Of a stretch of DNA of 64,000 nt, positions 29,038 to 39,578 are shown piece by piece. Origin of the DNA: Mycobacterium sp. MFM001 (GTDB lineage: Bacteria; Actinomycetota; Actinomycetes; Mycobacteriales; Mycobacteriaceae); the NCBI RefSeq assembly GCF_003402475.1, contig NZ_BFAB01000006.1:62001-126000 (forward strand). The letters run 5' to 3'. The translations under genes and the position numbers were made by a program. The notes below the pieces were generated by a model that was given only the letters and a program-made list of their open reading frames with translations, did no database searches and had not been told where the DNA came from. The first letter of the stretch is position 1. The number at the start of each line of letters is the position of its first letter.

Positions 29038-29571
29038 TCAGCTTTCCACAGCGCGGTCCGGCTTGCCCGTGGTTGCGGCGAAGCGAGCGTTGGTGTAGCT
29101 GCGCAGGTTGGCCAGGAACCGCCGCAGCATCCAGTTCATGACCGGGCGGCCCAGGAACAGACCCAGCCGCGCCACACCGAGCGGCTTGATCGCCATGGTC
29201 CAGGTCAGCCGACAGCCTGCGCGTGTCGGTTCGACGCGGTAGTCCTCGGCGAACGCGCCAAGGCTGCGCGTCGAGCATTCGTTGAACCGAAAAGCCATGC
29301 GGGTGAACGGTTCCCAGACCAAGTACTCCTCGTCGCCGACGATGCCGCCTCGCATGTGCACGATGCGGGTGGTGCCCACGCCGCGCGGCTCGGGGCTGGT
29401 CCAGGTCACCTTGGTGATCACCGATGCCCAGCGTGGCCACGATTCGGCGTCGGCGAGGACTTCGAAGAGCTGCTCGGGTGTGATTGCCAGGTCGACGCTG
29501 TTGGCGAACCGATACGGCGCGGTCTCGGTGAAGCTTGCGTCGACGCGTTCGCAGGGAAACATTTTCGGCAC
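29038..29571 (-). CDS. SRPBCC (START-like) family protein
   Basis: The 177-residue protein has the polyketide cyclase/START-like fold pattern: SVDLAITPEQLFEVLADAES, WPRWASVITKV and the C-terminal long helix. Such proteins bind lipids or aromatic ligands in a pocket. GTG 29571 is chosen because AAGGAG lies 6 bases upstream. Position matches Rv2574, between the zinc peptidase and the PanE-like gene. Confidence 0.85.
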   Translation of the reverse strand: MPKMFPCERVDASFTETAPYRFANSVDLAITPEQLFEVLADAESWPRWASVITKVTWTSPEPRGVGTTRIVHMRGGIVGDEEYLVWEPFTRMAFRFNECSTRSLGAFAEDYRVEPTRAGCRLTWTMAIKPLGVARLGLFLGRPVMNWMLRRFLANLRSYTNARFAATTGKPDRAVES

Positions 29572-29609
29572 GGGCACTCCTTGGGGTGGAATCGGGCAGG
29601 GGATCGAAG

Positions 29610-30491
29610 TCAGCCCGGCCCGTCGCTGGCGGCGGCCAGCAGCGGGACCAGGATGTCGCTGATCGGCGTGGGGATGCCGTGACGGCGGGCCTTGCGGATG
29701 ATCACGCCGTTGCGCACTTCCCATTCCAGCGGGCGACGGGCCTCGCGGTCGGCAAGCATCGAGGTGCCCATGTCGGCGGGGGCGCGGCGGAACATCTCGA
29801 CCATTTCGTCGACCACTTGCTCGCTCAGGTGGGCGTCCTCGGCGTGCGCCACCGCCAGGCATTCGGCCAGATAAGCGCGCGACATCGCGGCCACGTCGTC
29901 GCGGCGGAACATGCCCGAGCGCCGTCCGGTCAGCACCATCAGCCCGGCCAGCGCGTTGACCAGCAGTTTGCGCCACAGCGCGGTGGTGAAGTCGGGGTCG
30001 CAGTCCACCATGCAGCCTGCGCCGCGCAGCAGCTCGGCGACCGTCTGCGCCGCCGGTCCGGTGGGCAGCACCAGCCGGGCTTCGGTGCGCAGCCGCACCC
30101 ACCCGTTGGGCTCGGTCTCGGCGCTGTACCAGACGATGCCGGGCACCACCGCCGACGACGGGCAGTGCGGCTGCACCTGCTCGACCTGCTCGATGCCGTT
30201 TTGCAGCACCGCGACGATCGTGTGCTCGTCGCACAGCGGGGACAGCCAGCCGGCGGCCTGGTCGTTTTGGGTGGCCTTGACGGCCAGTACCACCACGTCG
30301 ACCGGGGCGTCGATCTCGCCGGGGTCGGTGCAGACCGGCCCGGGTACCACGATCGGATCGCCTTCGTCGGGCCGCAGCTCGATCCGGTCGCGCGCGGTGC
30401 GCCCGCACAACAACACGCGGTGACCGGCGGCGTGCAGCAGCGCAGCGACCGTCGTACCGACCGCTCCGGGACCTACCACGGCAATATGCAT
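29610..30491 (-). CDS. Ketopantoate reductase (PanE/ApbA) family oxidoreductase
   Basis: The 293-residue protein starts with the Rossmann motif VVGPGAVGTTVA (about 5-16) and has the central KATQND and LLVNALAGL segments of the PanE/ApbA family. The usual reaction is NADPH reduction of ketopantoate, but paralogues with other substrates are common and Rv2573 is not proven to be PanE. It is divergent from aspS, with 65 bases between the starts. Confidence 0.87.
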   Translation of the reverse strand: MHIAVVGPGAVGTTVAALLHAAGHRVLLCGRTARDRIELRPDEGDPIVVPGPVCTDPGEIDAPVDVVVLAVKATQNDQAAGWLSPLCDEHTIVAVLQNGIEQVEQVQPHCPSSAVVPGIVWYSAETEPNGWVRLRTEARLVLPTGPAAQTVAELLRGAGCMVDCDPDFTTALWRKLLVNALAGLMVLTGRRSGMFRRDDVAAMSRAYLAECLAVAHAEDAHLSEQVVDEMVEMFRRAPADMGTSMLADREARRPLEWEVRNGVIIRKARRHGIPTPISDILVPLLAAASDGPG

Positions 30492-30556
30492 GACGATCGT
30501 CGAAACTACCCGCTCTACACTGGGCAGTCGTTCCCACCATTTCCAGAGGAGTATTC

Positions 30557-32341
30557 GTGCTGCGCACTCACGCCGCAGGTTCGTTGCGCGCCGCCGACGC
30601 CGGCCAGAAGGTGACGCTGGCCGGCTGGGTGGCACGCCGCCGCGACCACGGCGGGGTGATCTTCATCGACCTGCGCGACGCGTCGGGGGTATCGCAGGTG
30701 GTGTTCCGCACGGCCGACGTGCTCGAGCAGGCGCACCGGCTGCGTGCCGAGTTCTGCGTCGCCGTCGAAGGTGTCGTCGAGATCCGCCCGGAGGGCAACG
30801 CCAACCCCGAAATCGCCACGGGTGAGATCGAACTCAACGCCACGTCGCTGACCGTTCTCGGTGAGTGTGCGCCGCTGCCGTTCCAGCTCGACGAGCCCGC
30901 CGGCGAGGAGGTCCGGCTCAAGTACCGCTACCTCGACCTGCGCCGCGACGGCCCGGGTGCGGCAATTCGGTTGCGCTCCAAGGTGAATGCCGCCGCGCGG
31001 GAAGTGCTGGCACGCCACGACTTCGTCGAGATCGAGACGCCGACGATGACCCGCTCCACCCCGGAGGGCGCGCGTGACTTCCTGGTGCCGGCGCGGCTGC
31101 AGCCCGGATCGTTCTACGCGTTGCCGCAGAGCCCGCAGCTGTTCAAGCAGCTGCTGATGGTGGCCGGGATGGAGCGCTATTACCAGATCGCCCGGTGCTA
31201 CCGCGACGAGGATTTCCGCGCCGACCGCCAGCCGGAATTCACCCAGCTCGACATGGAGATGAGCTTCGTCGACGCCGACGACGTCATCGCCGTCTCCGAG
31301 GAAATCCTTGCCGCGCTGTGGACGCTGATCGGATACGAGCTGCCCCGGCCGATTCCGCGGATCACCTATGCCGACGCCATGCGCCGATTCGGGTCCGACA
31401 AGCCCGACATGCGTTTCGGCCTGGAGCTGGTGGAGTGCACGGAGTTCTTCTCCGACACGCCTTTTCGGGTGTTCCAGGCACCGTACGTCGGCGCGGTGGT
31501 GATGCCGGGCGGGGCGTCACAACCGCGGCGCACGCTGGACGGCTGGCAGGACTGGGCCAAGCAGCGCGGGCACAAGGGGCTGGCCTACGTGCTGGTGGCC
31601 GACGGCGGCACGCTGGGCGGGCCCGTCGCCAAGAACCTGTCCGACGCCGAGCGCGCCGGTTTGGCCGCCCACGTCGGCGCCAAACCCGGTGACTGCGTGT
31701 TCTTCTCGGCAGGTCTGCCGAAGCCGTCGCGCGCGCTGCTGGGCGCGGCTCGCAACGAGATCGCCAAGCGGCTCGACATGATCGACCCCAACGCCTGGGC
31801 GTTCGTCTGGGTGGTCGACCCGCCGTTGTTCGAGCCGGCCGACGAGGCGACGGCCGCCGGTGAAGTCACCGTCGGCGGCGGTGCGTGGACCGCCGTGCAC
31901 CACGCGTTCACAGCGCCCAAACCGGAGTACGCCGAGCGCATCGAGACCGACCCGGGGGCCGTGCTGGCCGACGCCTACGACATCGTCTGCAACGGACACG
32001 AAATCGGCGGCGGCTCAATTCGTATCCACCGCCGTGACATTCAGGAGAAGGTGTTCGCGGTGATGGGCCTCGACAAGGCGCAAGCAGAAGAGAAGTTCGG
32101 ATTCCTGTTGGAGGCGTTCACGTTTGGCGCGCCGCCGCACGGCGGCATCGCATTTGGCTGGGACCGGACCAACGCGCTGCTGGCCGGCGCCGACTCCATC
32201 CGCGAGGTGATCGCATTCCCGAAGTCCGGCGGCGGCGTCGACCCGCTGACCGACGCGCCGGCGCCGATCACCGCGCAGCAGCGCAAGGAAGCCGGCATCG
32301 ACGTCGTGCCGCCGCCCAAGGGTAGTAATGGAACCCGGTGA
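30557..32341 (+). CDS. aspS: Aspartyl-tRNA(Asp/Asn) synthetase
   Basis: Charges tRNA-Asp, and in mycobacteria (which lack a separate AsnRS) probably tRNA-Asn as well. The 594-residue class IIb enzyme has the N-terminal OB anticodon domain (about 1-110), motif 2 [29 protein letters not shown] region, the GAD insertion and motif 3 [16 protein letters not shown] 30557 has AGAGGAG 7 bases upstream. Its 3' end overlaps the thioesterase gene by 14 bases. Confidence 0.97.
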   Translation: MLRTHAAGSLRAADAGQKVTLAGWVARRRDHGGVIFIDLRDASGVSQVVFRTADVLEQAHRLRAEFCVAVEGVVEIRPEGNANPEIATGEIELNATSLTVLGECAPLPFQLDEPAGEEVRLKYRYLDLRRDGPGAAIRLRSKVNAAAREVLARHDFVEIETPTMTRSTPEGARDFLVPARLQPGSFYALPQSPQLFKQLLMVAGMERYYQIARCYRDEDFRADRQPEFTQLDMEMSFVDADDVIAVSEEILAALWTLIGYELPRPIPRITYADAMRRFGSDKPDMRFGLELVECTEFFSDTPFRVFQAPYVGAVVMPGGASQPRRTLDGWQDWAKQRGHKGLAYVLVADGGTLGGPVAKNLSDAERAGLAAHVGAKPGDCVFFSAGLPKPSRALLGAARNEIAKRLDMIDPNAWAFVWVVDPPLFEPADEATAAGEVTVGGGAWTAVHHAFTAPKPEYAERIETDPGAVLADAYDIVCNGHEIGGGSIRIHRRDIQEKVFAVMGLDKAQAEEKFGFLLEAFTFGAPPHGGIAFGWDRTNALLAGADSIREVIAFPKSGGGVDPLTDAPAPITAQQRKEAGIDVVPPPKGSNGTR

Positions 32342-32717
32342 CCTCGCCTCGGCCATCCCATTGGCGGCGACCCTCGGGATCGAGGTCGGCGAGGTCACGC
32401 CGCAACGGGTGACGGCGACAATGAATTGGGCCGAGAACCTCTGCACGACAGGCGGAATCCTGCACGGTGGAGCGCTGATGGCCTTCGCCGACACGATCGG
32501 CGCGATCTGCGCGGTGGCCAACCTGCCGCCGGGCGCCGGCACCGCGACAATCGAGTCGAAGACGAACTTCTTCCGCGCCGTACGCTCGGGTGCCGTCACC
32601 GCCATCAGCGAGCCGCTGCACGTTGGCCGGACCACGATCGTCGCGCAAACCAATCTCGCCGACGACCGCGGCAAGTTGGTCGCTCAGGTCACTCAGACGC
32701 AGGCAGTGCTGACGGAA

Positions 32718-32720
<3 letters not shown>
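32328..32720 (+). CDS. PaaI-type hotdog-fold thioesterase
   Basis: The 130-residue protein carries the family signature [18 protein letters not shown] (about 42-59), with the NxGxxHGG-like loop, and hydrolyses acyl-CoA or aryl-CoA esters in relatives. It overlaps aspS by 14 bases, so it depends on that transcript or on translational coupling. It is directly followed by a truncated F420 protein. Confidence 0.85.
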
Positions 32721-33474
<754 letters not shown>

Positions 33475-33803
33475 TTAACACCAGTAACAAATGATCGTGA
33501 AAACTGTCAACAGATGAGTCAATTTTTATTTAGCGAGATTGATGGTGTCCCGGCGTTTCGAGTAGTCATGAGTTAATAGAAGTGTTATTGATGCAAATGA
33601 TGCAATCGCTATCAAAGTGATGAATGTTATTAGAACAACTTACTGAGGTAGTAGTTAACTACTGTTGTTTCTGTTGCTTGTGATGTTTCTGAGGTGATTT
33701 CGGTATCGACGTGCCCTCTATTGAGGTAAGCAGGCGGTGCGAGTGGCGCCGGTGATCCTTGCAGCGGTCGTTGCGACGTGCGTGGACGACCTGGAAGCGG
33801 TCA
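33475..33803 (-). promoter_or_regulatory. AT-rich non-coding leader of the rpf gene with a 14-bp palindrome
   Basis: This 329-base stretch has no plausible gene on either strand and is strikingly AT-rich between about 33475 and 33720. It contains AGTAGTTAACTACT (33650-33663), a perfect palindrome. It should hold the rpf promoter and a long 5' leader. Lsr2 binding is likely on composition alone. I looked for the GC-rich core of a c-di-AMP riboswitch, known upstream of rpfA, and did not see it. Confidence 0.5.
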
Positions 33804-34193
33804 TCACGTTGCCTCGCCGAGGAACTCCTCGACCAGGCGTTTCGGCGCCTGCGTCAGCCAAGCCTCGGTGATCACCTCGCGCAGCCCGAGCTCGTCGATT
33901 TCGCCCAGTTTGACCAGCACCGCCGGATAGCCGTCGAAATGCGGGGTGGTGAAATACACAGCGGGCTCCTCGGCGATCAATGCGAACTTGACCCCCTCGT
34001 CGGCCACCCGTACACCGAGGATGTCGCCGCTGGGCGGTTCAATTCCCTGCGCCGCCAACGCTTCTCGATCGGATTTGCGCAGCGGCCGCTCCCAGGCAAT
34101 CAGCTTCTTGCCGACCCGCCAGTCGTGTGGTGAGCGCTCTTCGATGAGCGGCAGCTCCCCGACGATGCCGACAACGTCGTCCCACGTGGCCAC
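33804..34193 (-). CDS. MmcQ/YjbR family protein
   Basis: The 129-residue protein shows the CyaY-like fold pattern of the MmcQ/YjbR family: a central GVRVADEGVKFALIAEEP strand region, FTTPHFDGYPAVLVKL, and the C-terminal ITEAWLTQAPKRLVEEFL helix. Family members have been proposed to bind DNA, but the function is unknown. It is transcribed toward rpf and follows a Fur-like gene after 36 bases. Confidence 0.85.
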   Translation of the reverse strand: MATWDDVVGIVGELPLIEERSPHDWRVGKKLIAWERPLRKSDREALAAQGIEPPSGDILGVRVADEGVKFALIAEEPAVYFTTPHFDGYPAVLVKLGEIDELGLREVITEAWLTQAPKRLVEEFLGEAT

Positions 34194-34229
34194 AATTCGA
34201 TTGTGCTCCCGCAGAGCCGGTTAGGGTAG

Positions 34230-34457
34230 CTAGCTACGCACCCAATGTGCGTGTCGTCCGGATATGTTGCGGCGCTTGACCTCTCCCCGGCGTTCGAGCA
34301 CGGTGAGGCTGCGGTAGACCGTCTCGATGACGATCGGTTGCCGAAAGTGCTCTTCGGTGTGTTCGCGCAGCTGGGCCGTGGTCAGTGAGTGGCTGGAGCG
34401 GGTGAGGTAGCTCAGCAGCGTCTGGCGCAACAGCTCTGGGCAGACGCGGTCATGCAT
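34230..34457 (-). CDS. Fur-like winged-helix protein lacking the metal domain
   Basis: The 75-residue protein has only a winged helix. LTTAQLREHTEEHF and VIETVYRSLTVLERRGEVKR match the DNA-recognition part of Fur-family regulators (TVYR-L-L--G-V-R). The C-terminal dimerisation and metal-binding half is absent. Its start overlaps the 3' end of the ankyrin gene by 8 bases, so the two are coupled. Confidence 0.75.
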   Translation of the reverse strand: MHDRVCPELLRQTLLSYLTRSSHSLTTAQLREHTEEHFRQPIVIETVYRSLTVLERRGEVKRRNISGRHAHWVRS

Positions 34458-34857
34458 CCGCGCTCAGCGCAGCTTGAAGTTTGGGAAGCAGCCCGGCCGT
34501 CTCTTCGTCGTCGGTCATCTTGTGCGCCAAGTCGATCGGGCTGACATCGTGGTTGTTCTTCGCGGCCGGGTCCGCACCGCGCTCGAGGAGAAGCCCGACG
34601 ATCGCATCGGTCCCCGGAGCGTGGTACACCGCTCGCCACAGCGGGGTGTTGCCCCACCGGTCAGGCAGGTTCACGTCTGCGCCGACGCTCACCAGGAATA
34701 CGGCGAGATCCTCGGCGCCGAGGTCGATTGCGCGGTGCAGCGGCGTCCTGCCGTCGTCGTCGACCGCGTCGATGTCGAGGCGCCCGTCACTGATCTGTTC
34801 TTTGAGTTCATCGGCGCCCATCAGCGCCGCGCCGTTGATGGACGAACTTTGCGTCAT
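34450..34857 (-). CDS. Ankyrin repeat protein
   Basis: The 135-residue protein consists of about three ankyrin repeats, recognised by DDDGRTPLHRAIDLGAEDLA (about 33-52), DRWGNTPLWRAVYH and NNHDVSPIDLAHK. It has no signal peptide and no second domain, so it probably acts as a cytoplasmic protein-binding partner. Overlap with the Fur-like gene suggests that the two proteins work together, perhaps as regulator and modulator. Confidence 0.87.
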   Translation of the reverse strand: MTQSSSINGAALMGADELKEQISDGRLDIDAVDDDGRTPLHRAIDLGAEDLAVFLVSVGADVNLPDRWGNTPLWRAVYHAPGTDAIVGLLLERGADPAAKNNHDVSPIDLAHKMTDDEETAGLLPKLQAALSADA

Positions 34858-34918
34858 CTTTCCCCCAGATAACCGGCCGTCGAATTGCCAAGGCAGTCAA
34901 CGGTTTACCGCAGCATCG

Positions 34919-35404
34919 CTAGCTGATTGTGATGTGTGGGCCGTCGGTGTACGTGATGGTCCCGTGCTGGAAGTGCTGTTGGCTGCCACCGGGAATCGGT
35001 TGCTCGTCGCTGGTCGGGTAGCCCAATTGCCCGCCCGCGCCGCCGTTTTGTAGCCAGGTGTTGCCGATCCCGCCCCAGAGGATGTGGGCGCCCGTGGTGG
35101 GCGACCAGTAGATGGCGCCGCCGTCGAACGTGCTGTACTGGCCGTCGCCCGGGCCGGGTCGCTCGCTGGCCGTCGGTCGCGCCAGTGCACTGTTCGGCCC
35201 GCCGACCGAGTTGTATTTCTGCAGGATCGCCCCGTGTAGAACGAATTCACCGCTCGGGGTCGGGATTTTCGTGCTCTCGGTGCCGGCGGCTGCCGGCTCA
35301 CTGAGGCCGGTGCCGTTGGCATCGGCCGTGGGCTTGCCCGAACATCCGGCCAGCGCCGCGGCCCCGGCCGTCACAAGGGCAGCCGCCTGCCGCGTGCGCT
35401 TCAT
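34919..35404 (-). CDS. LGFP-repeat lipoprotein
   Basis: From ATG 35404 (AAGGGGG site upstream) the product is 161 residues with lipobox LAGC (Cys21). The mature part contains two to three LGFP-type repeats (SALARPTASERPGPGDGQ, GGQLGYPTSDEQPIPGGSQQ) of the sort that anchor actinobacterial proteins to the cell wall. A wall-associated structural role is likely. A longer in-frame ORF exists but would bury the signal peptide. Confidence 0.85.
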   Translation of the reverse strand: MKRTRQAAALVTAGAAALAGCSGKPTADANGTGLSEPAAAGTESTKIPTPSGEFVLHGAILQKYNSVGGPNSALARPTASERPGPGDGQYSTFDGGAIYWSPTTGAHILWGGIGNTWLQNGGAGGQLGYPTSDEQPIPGGSQQHFQHGTITYTDGPHITIS

Positions 35405-35637
35405 GACGATGCCCCCTTCCGCACCGACTTCCCCACGAGTTCGGCGTGCGAACCCCCGAAGTTGACGGATCGCAATCAACCCCCTGGTAGCGACCGCGAT
35501 CCGCCAACCTCTCGAATCCTTGGACACAGTCCGTCGTATTGTCAAGGGTTCTGACGAAAATGCGGTCGATGTACACGTGTCTGGTAGACGGTGTGGCGAC
35601 CCGCGATTCGGCCGCGACCGTTCCTAGGATCGCTCGG

Positions 35638-36462
35638 GTGACCGACCGCTACGGAACCGACGTTTTGGCCAATGACCCGCACCGATCCCGGCGCCCGCGC
35701 GCCACGGAACTGCCGGTGGAGCTCGGCATGGTCCTCGAAGACGCCCAGAGCGGCTATGTGGGCGCGGTGGTGCGAATCGAGTACGGCCGCATGGAACTCG
35801 AGGACCGCCACGGCCGCACCAAACCGTTCCCGATCGGGCCGGGCTACCTCGTCGACGGCCGGCCGGTGATTCTGACGAAGCCGCGCCGCCCGCTCCCCGA
35901 GGCGCCGAAGCGCACCGCGTCGGGCTCGGTGGCGGTGTCGGGGGAGCGCGCCCGGGTGGCGCTGGCCAGCCGGATCTATGTCGAGGGACGCCACGACGCC
36001 GAGCTCGTCGAGCAGGTGTGGGGCGACGATCTGCGGGTCGAGGGGGTGGTGGTCGAGCACCTCGGCGGCGTCGACGACTTGGTGGGCGTGGTCGAGCGGT
36101 TCCGGCCGGGCCCGGGCCGGCGGCTCGGCGTGCTAGTCGACCACTTAGTGCCTGGGTCGAAGGAGGCCCGGCTGGCGGACGCGGTACGACGCGGGCCGGG
36201 CGGCGCGCACACGCTGGTCGTCGGTCACCCGTTCGTCGACATCTGGCAGGCGGTCAAGCCGAATCGCCTTGGGCTGCAAGCATGGCCGGTGATTCCGCGC
36301 GGAGTGGACTGGAAGCGCGGGGTGTGCGAGGCGCTGGGCTGGCGGCCGGACACCGCCGCGGCGTGGCGGCGCATCCGCGGCCGGGTGCGGGACTGGAACG
36401 ACCTCGACCCGGCCCTGATCGGCCGGGTCGAGGAGTTGATCGACTTCGTGACGGCTTCTTAG
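35638..36462 (+). CDS. DUF3097 protein with a TOPRIM-like core
   Basis: The 274-residue protein matches the actinobacterial DUF3097 family. After an N-terminal OB-like part (VELGMVLEDAQSGYVGAVVRIE), the sequence IYVEGRHDAELVEQVWG (about 109-125), followed by VLVDHLVPGSKEA, resembles the glutamate and aspartate motifs of TOPRIM domains found in primases and nucleases; this similarity is my inference. GTG 35638 fits the family start. In M. tuberculosis the homologue lies elsewhere (near Rv0883c). Its stop overlaps that of the convergent gene. Confidence 0.85.
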   Translation: MTDRYGTDVLANDPHRSRRPRATELPVELGMVLEDAQSGYVGAVVRIEYGRMELEDRHGRTKPFPIGPGYLVDGRPVILTKPRRPLPEAPKRTASGSVAVSGERARVALASRIYVEGRHDAELVEQVWGDDLRVEGVVVEHLGGVDDLVGVVERFRPGPGRRLGVLVDHLVPGSKEARLADAVRRGPGGAHTLVVGHPFVDIWQAVKPNRLGLQAWPVIPRGVDWKRGVCEALGWRPDTAAAWRRIRGRVRDWNDLDPALIGRVEELIDFVTAS

Positions 36463-37442
36463 CTCGTCGGCGCCACCTGTCCGCCGGAGAGGCGGCGGTA
36501 GGTGTAGGTCTGGATGAGCAGCGCCACCGGGGCCGCGACGATGAGCCCGACGCCGCAGACCAGCGCGCCGACCAGCACGACCAGGAACTGCACCAGCCAC
36601 GACAGCAGCGCGCCGCCGATGTTCGACCTGACCGTCCTGAAGCTGGCCTTCAGCGCCTCGAATGCCGGCAGCCCCCGGTCGGTCGCGAAGGCGATCGTGA
36701 ACAGGGCGAAGAAGCTGAAGATGAGGCCCGGGATGATGAACAGCAGATAGCCGATTGCCGTGAGCACGCCGACCAGCAGCGCCGCCAGGATCACGACGCC
36801 GAAGTTGCGCGGCTTGAAGAACGAGCCGATGCTCACCGGCCGGCCGTCGGCAATGTCCAGCGTTCCGGACAACGTGGCCGCCTGCACGAACGTGCCGTAG
36901 ACGAAGCTGACGACCTCCAACACGATCGTGCCGATGGTTCCGAGACTGGCGGAGAACATTCCGTTACCGGTGGAGGTGTCGCCCAGAAGGGCGAACACCA
37001 GGTAGTGCAACACCACCCCGATCACGCCATAAACCACGAACGAAACAATCAGTGGCAGTGGGTTTTTGGCGAACTTGTTCCAGGCCCAGATGAGCGCGTC
37101 ACCGACACTGAACTGACTCGACGGGTAGCCGGTCGGCGGGTAGCCCGGGGGCGGATAGCCCTGTTGCTGCGGGTAGCCCGGCGGTGGTGGCGCGCCGCCA
37201 TATCCCGGGGGCGGGCCGTAACCCGGCGGCGGCGGTGGCGGTGCGCCGTAGCCGGGAGGCGGCCCGGGCGGCGGACCGTACCCCGGAGGCGGTCCCGGCG
37301 GCGGACCGTAACCGGGCGGGGGCCCGGGCGGCTGGCCGTAGCCGGGCGGGGGCGGCGGTGACTGGTAGCCGGGTGGCGGATAACCGGGGCCACCGGGCTG
37401 CGGATCGGTGGGGCTGCCGGACTGCTCCGGTGGTTGGCTCAT
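36459..37442 (-). CDS. Pro/Gly/Tyr-rich membrane protein (Rv2560 homologue)
   Basis: The 327-residue protein has a roughly 115-residue N-terminal tract of repeated PPPGYG units (low complexity, probably cytoplasmic), then five or six membrane spans (about 130-310). Length, composition and position beside rarA match M. tuberculosis Rv2560. The function is unknown; similar tails recruit partners at the cell pole or division site in other actinobacterial proteins. It is divergent from rarA across 125 bases. Confidence 0.88.
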   Translation of the reverse strand: MSQPPEQSGSPTDPQPGGPGYPPPGYQSPPPPPGYGQPPGPPPGYGPPPGPPPGYGPPPGPPPGYGAPPPPPPGYGPPPGYGGAPPPPGYPQQQGYPPPGYPPTGYPSSQFSVGDALIWAWNKFAKNPLPLIVSFVVYGVIGVVLHYLVFALLGDTSTGNGMFSASLGTIGTIVLEVVSFVYGTFVQAATLSGTLDIADGRPVSIGSFFKPRNFGVVILAALLVGVLTAIGYLLFIIPGLIFSFFALFTIAFATDRGLPAFEALKASFRTVRSNIGGALLSWLVQFLVVLVGALVCGVGLIVAAPVALLIQTYTYRRLSGGQVAPTS

Positions 37443-37567
37443 GTCCCGCTCCTACCTCGTCGGCGTGAAGTCTGCGCTCGCAGAACTTAGCAAGTATTGG
37501 GCAGCGCCGCCGGAAACGCGCCGTCCGTCGCTCGCCCGCGCGCGGTTCTCAGCGGCGCCGCCGTGGT

Positions 37568-38914
37568 ATGCCTGAAACCGTGTCCGACGGTCTGTTCGAC
37601 GTCCCCGACGCGGCCGGGCTCACCGATCGCCCCCAGGGCGGGTCGGCCGCGGCGCCGCTGGCGGTGCGAATGCGCCCGGCCACTCTCGACGAGGTGGTCG
37701 GGCAGGACCACCTGCTGCAACCCGGCTCGCCGCTGCGCCGCCTGGTCGAGGGCTCCGGCGTGGCGTCGGTCATCCTCTACGGGCCGCCCGGCAGCGGCAA
37801 GACCACACTGGCGGCGCTGATCTCACAGGCCACCGGCCGGCGGTTCGAGGCGCTGTCGGCGCTGTCGGCCGGCGTCAAGGAGGTCCGGGCCGTCATCGAT
37901 CTGGCCCGCCGCGCCGCGGCACACGGCGAGCAGACCGTGTTGTTCATCGACGAGGTGCACCGGTTCTCCAAGACCCAGCAGGACGCGCTGCTCTCCGCGG
38001 TGGAGAACCGGGTGGTGCTGCTGGTCGCGGCGACCACTGAAAATCCGTCGTTCTCGGTGGTGGCGCCGCTGCTGTCGCGCTCGCTGATCCTGCAGTTGCA
38101 TCCGCTGAGCGGCGACGACGTGCGCGCCGTGGTGCAGCGCGCGATCGACGACCCGCGCGGCCTGGCCGGGCGCGTGCAGGTCGACCCCGACGCCGTCGAC
38201 CTCCTGGTCCAGCTGGCTGCCGGTGACGCGCGCCGCGCCCTGACCGCGTTGGAGGTAGCAGCCGAAGCCAGCGACCGCGTGGCCGTCGAAACCATCGAAC
38301 AGTCGCTGGACAAGGCGGCGGTGCGCTACGACCGAGACGGCGACCAGCACTACGACGTGATCAGCGCGTTCATCAAATCGGTGCGCGGCTCCGACGTCGA
38401 CGCCGCACTGCACTACCTGGCCCGGATGCTGGTTGCCGGCGAGGACCCGCGGTTCGTCGCCCGCCGGCTGATGATCCTCGCCAGCGAGGACATCGGGATG
38501 GCCGATCCGACCGCACTGCAGACCGCGGTCGCCGCCGCGCAGACCGTGCAGCTGATCGGCATGCCCGAGGCGCAGCTCACGCTCGCGCACGCCACCGTGC
38601 ACCTGGCCACCGCACCCAAGTCGAACGCGGTGACCACCGCGCTGGGTGCGGCGATGGCCGACATCAAAGCGGGCAAGGCCGGACTGGTGCCCGTACATCT
38701 GCGCGACGGCCACTACTCGGGTGCCGCCGCGCTGGGCAACGCCCAGGGCTACCGGTACTCCCACGACGACCCGGATGGCATTGTGGCACAACAATATCCG
38801 CCCGACGAGCTGGTCGGCGTGGACTACTACCACCCGACCGGCCGCGGCGCCGAACGCGAAATCGCCGGCCGGCTGGACAAGCTGCGGGCGATCATCCGCG
38901 GCAAGCGCCGCTAA
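37568..38914 (+). CDS. rarA: Replication-associated recombination ATPase RarA (MgsA)
   Basis: This AAA+ ATPase acts at stalled replication forks. The 448-residue protein has Walker A GPPGSGKT (about 72-79), Walker B FIDEVHRF, sensor 1 ATTENPSF, and the C-terminal clamp-loader-like tetramerisation domain with the [26 protein letters not shown] signature. It corresponds to Rv2559c. Its stop overlaps that of the convergent GntR gene. Confidence 0.95.
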   Translation: MPETVSDGLFDVPDAAGLTDRPQGGSAAAPLAVRMRPATLDEVVGQDHLLQPGSPLRRLVEGSGVASVILYGPPGSGKTTLAALISQATGRRFEALSALSAGVKEVRAVIDLARRAAAHGEQTVLFIDEVHRFSKTQQDALLSAVENRVVLLVAATTENPSFSVVAPLLSRSLILQLHPLSGDDVRAVVQRAIDDPRGLAGRVQVDPDAVDLLVQLAAGDARRALTALEVAAEASDRVAVETIEQSLDKAAVRYDRDGDQHYDVISAFIKSVRGSDVDAALHYLARMLVAGEDPRFVARRLMILASEDIGMADPTALQTAVAAAQTVQLIGMPEAQLTLAHATVHLATAPKSNAVTTALGAAMADIKAGKAGLVPVHLRDGHYSGAAALGNAQGYRYSHDDPDGIVAQQYPPDELVGVDYYHPTGRGAEREIAGRLDKLRAIIRGKRR

Positions 38915-39552
38915 CGGCTTTGCAGCGCGTCGGCCAGTGAGCGGCCGGCGTCGAGCACATGGCGTTCGGCGATGTCCCGCGCGCGCTCGGCGTCGCGGTC
39001 GGCGAGCGCCTCGACGAGCGCCTGGTGGTCTTCTAGGGCGTGGTGCTCGTGCTCGGGGAAGGCCGCCAGGAAGTTCGACGGCACCACCCGCACGGCCTGC
39101 CGGATCTGCGCCATCAGCCGCTGCGAGTGGGCCGCCCGATGGATCTCCCGGTGAAAGCGCCAATTCGCGTCGACGATGCGGCCTTCGCCGGAGTGCGATT
39201 CCACATCGGTGGCCAGCGCGCGCAGCCGCTCGATGCCGTCGGGCGTGACCCGCTGCGCAGCCCATGCCGCGGCCTGACCGGTCAGCACACCCAGGATGGT
39301 GAAGCTGTCGAGCACGTCGTCGGGGCTGATCCCGATCACCGTGATGCCGCTGCGGGGCGCCACCCGCACCAGCCCGTCGTAGGACAACTCGAGCAGCGCC
39401 TCCCGCACCGGCGTGCGGCTGGTGGCGAACTCGGTGGTGATGGCGTCCAGGTCGAGCCGGGTGCCGGCGGGCAGCGCGCCGGTCAGGATGCGGTCGCGCA
39501 GTTCGCGGGCGGCGCGCTCCCGCACCGTGCCGGCGATGTCGATGCTGGGCAT
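38911..39552 (-). CDS. GntR/FadR-type (FCD domain) transcription regulator
   Basis: The product is a winged-helix GntR N-terminus ([23 protein letters not shown], then [20 protein letters not shown]) with an all-helical FCD ligand domain (about 90-205). ATG 39552 gives 213 residues and leaves the dyad 39579-39613 upstream; an alternative ATG at 39579 would place that dyad on the start codon. It is divergent from a catabolic operon and is its probable repressor, released by an acid or acyl-CoA intermediate. Confidence 0.9.
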   Translation of the reverse strand: MPSIDIAGTVRERAARELRDRILTGALPAGTRLDLDAITTEFATSRTPVREALLELSYDGLVRVAPRSGITVIGISPDDVLDSFTILGVLTGQAAAWAAQRVTPDGIERLRALATDVESHSGEGRIVDANWRFHREIHRAAHSQRLMAQIRQAVRVVPSNFLAAFPEHEHHALEDHQALVEALADRDAERARDIAERHVLDAGRSLADALQSR

Positions 39553-39578
39553 GACCACGACTTTAAGCCATGCAGACA

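Noticed and set aside
33475..33803. c-di-AMP (ydaO-type) riboswitch upstream of rpf
   Set aside because: The region is AT-rich and lacks the conserved GC-rich paired core expected for this riboswitch; only a palindrome is seen.
36459..37442. Repeat tract in the Rv2560-like gene as a tandem DNA repeat or CRISPR-like array
   Set aside because: The periodicity is that of codons for PPPGYG units in a coding region; there are no spacers.
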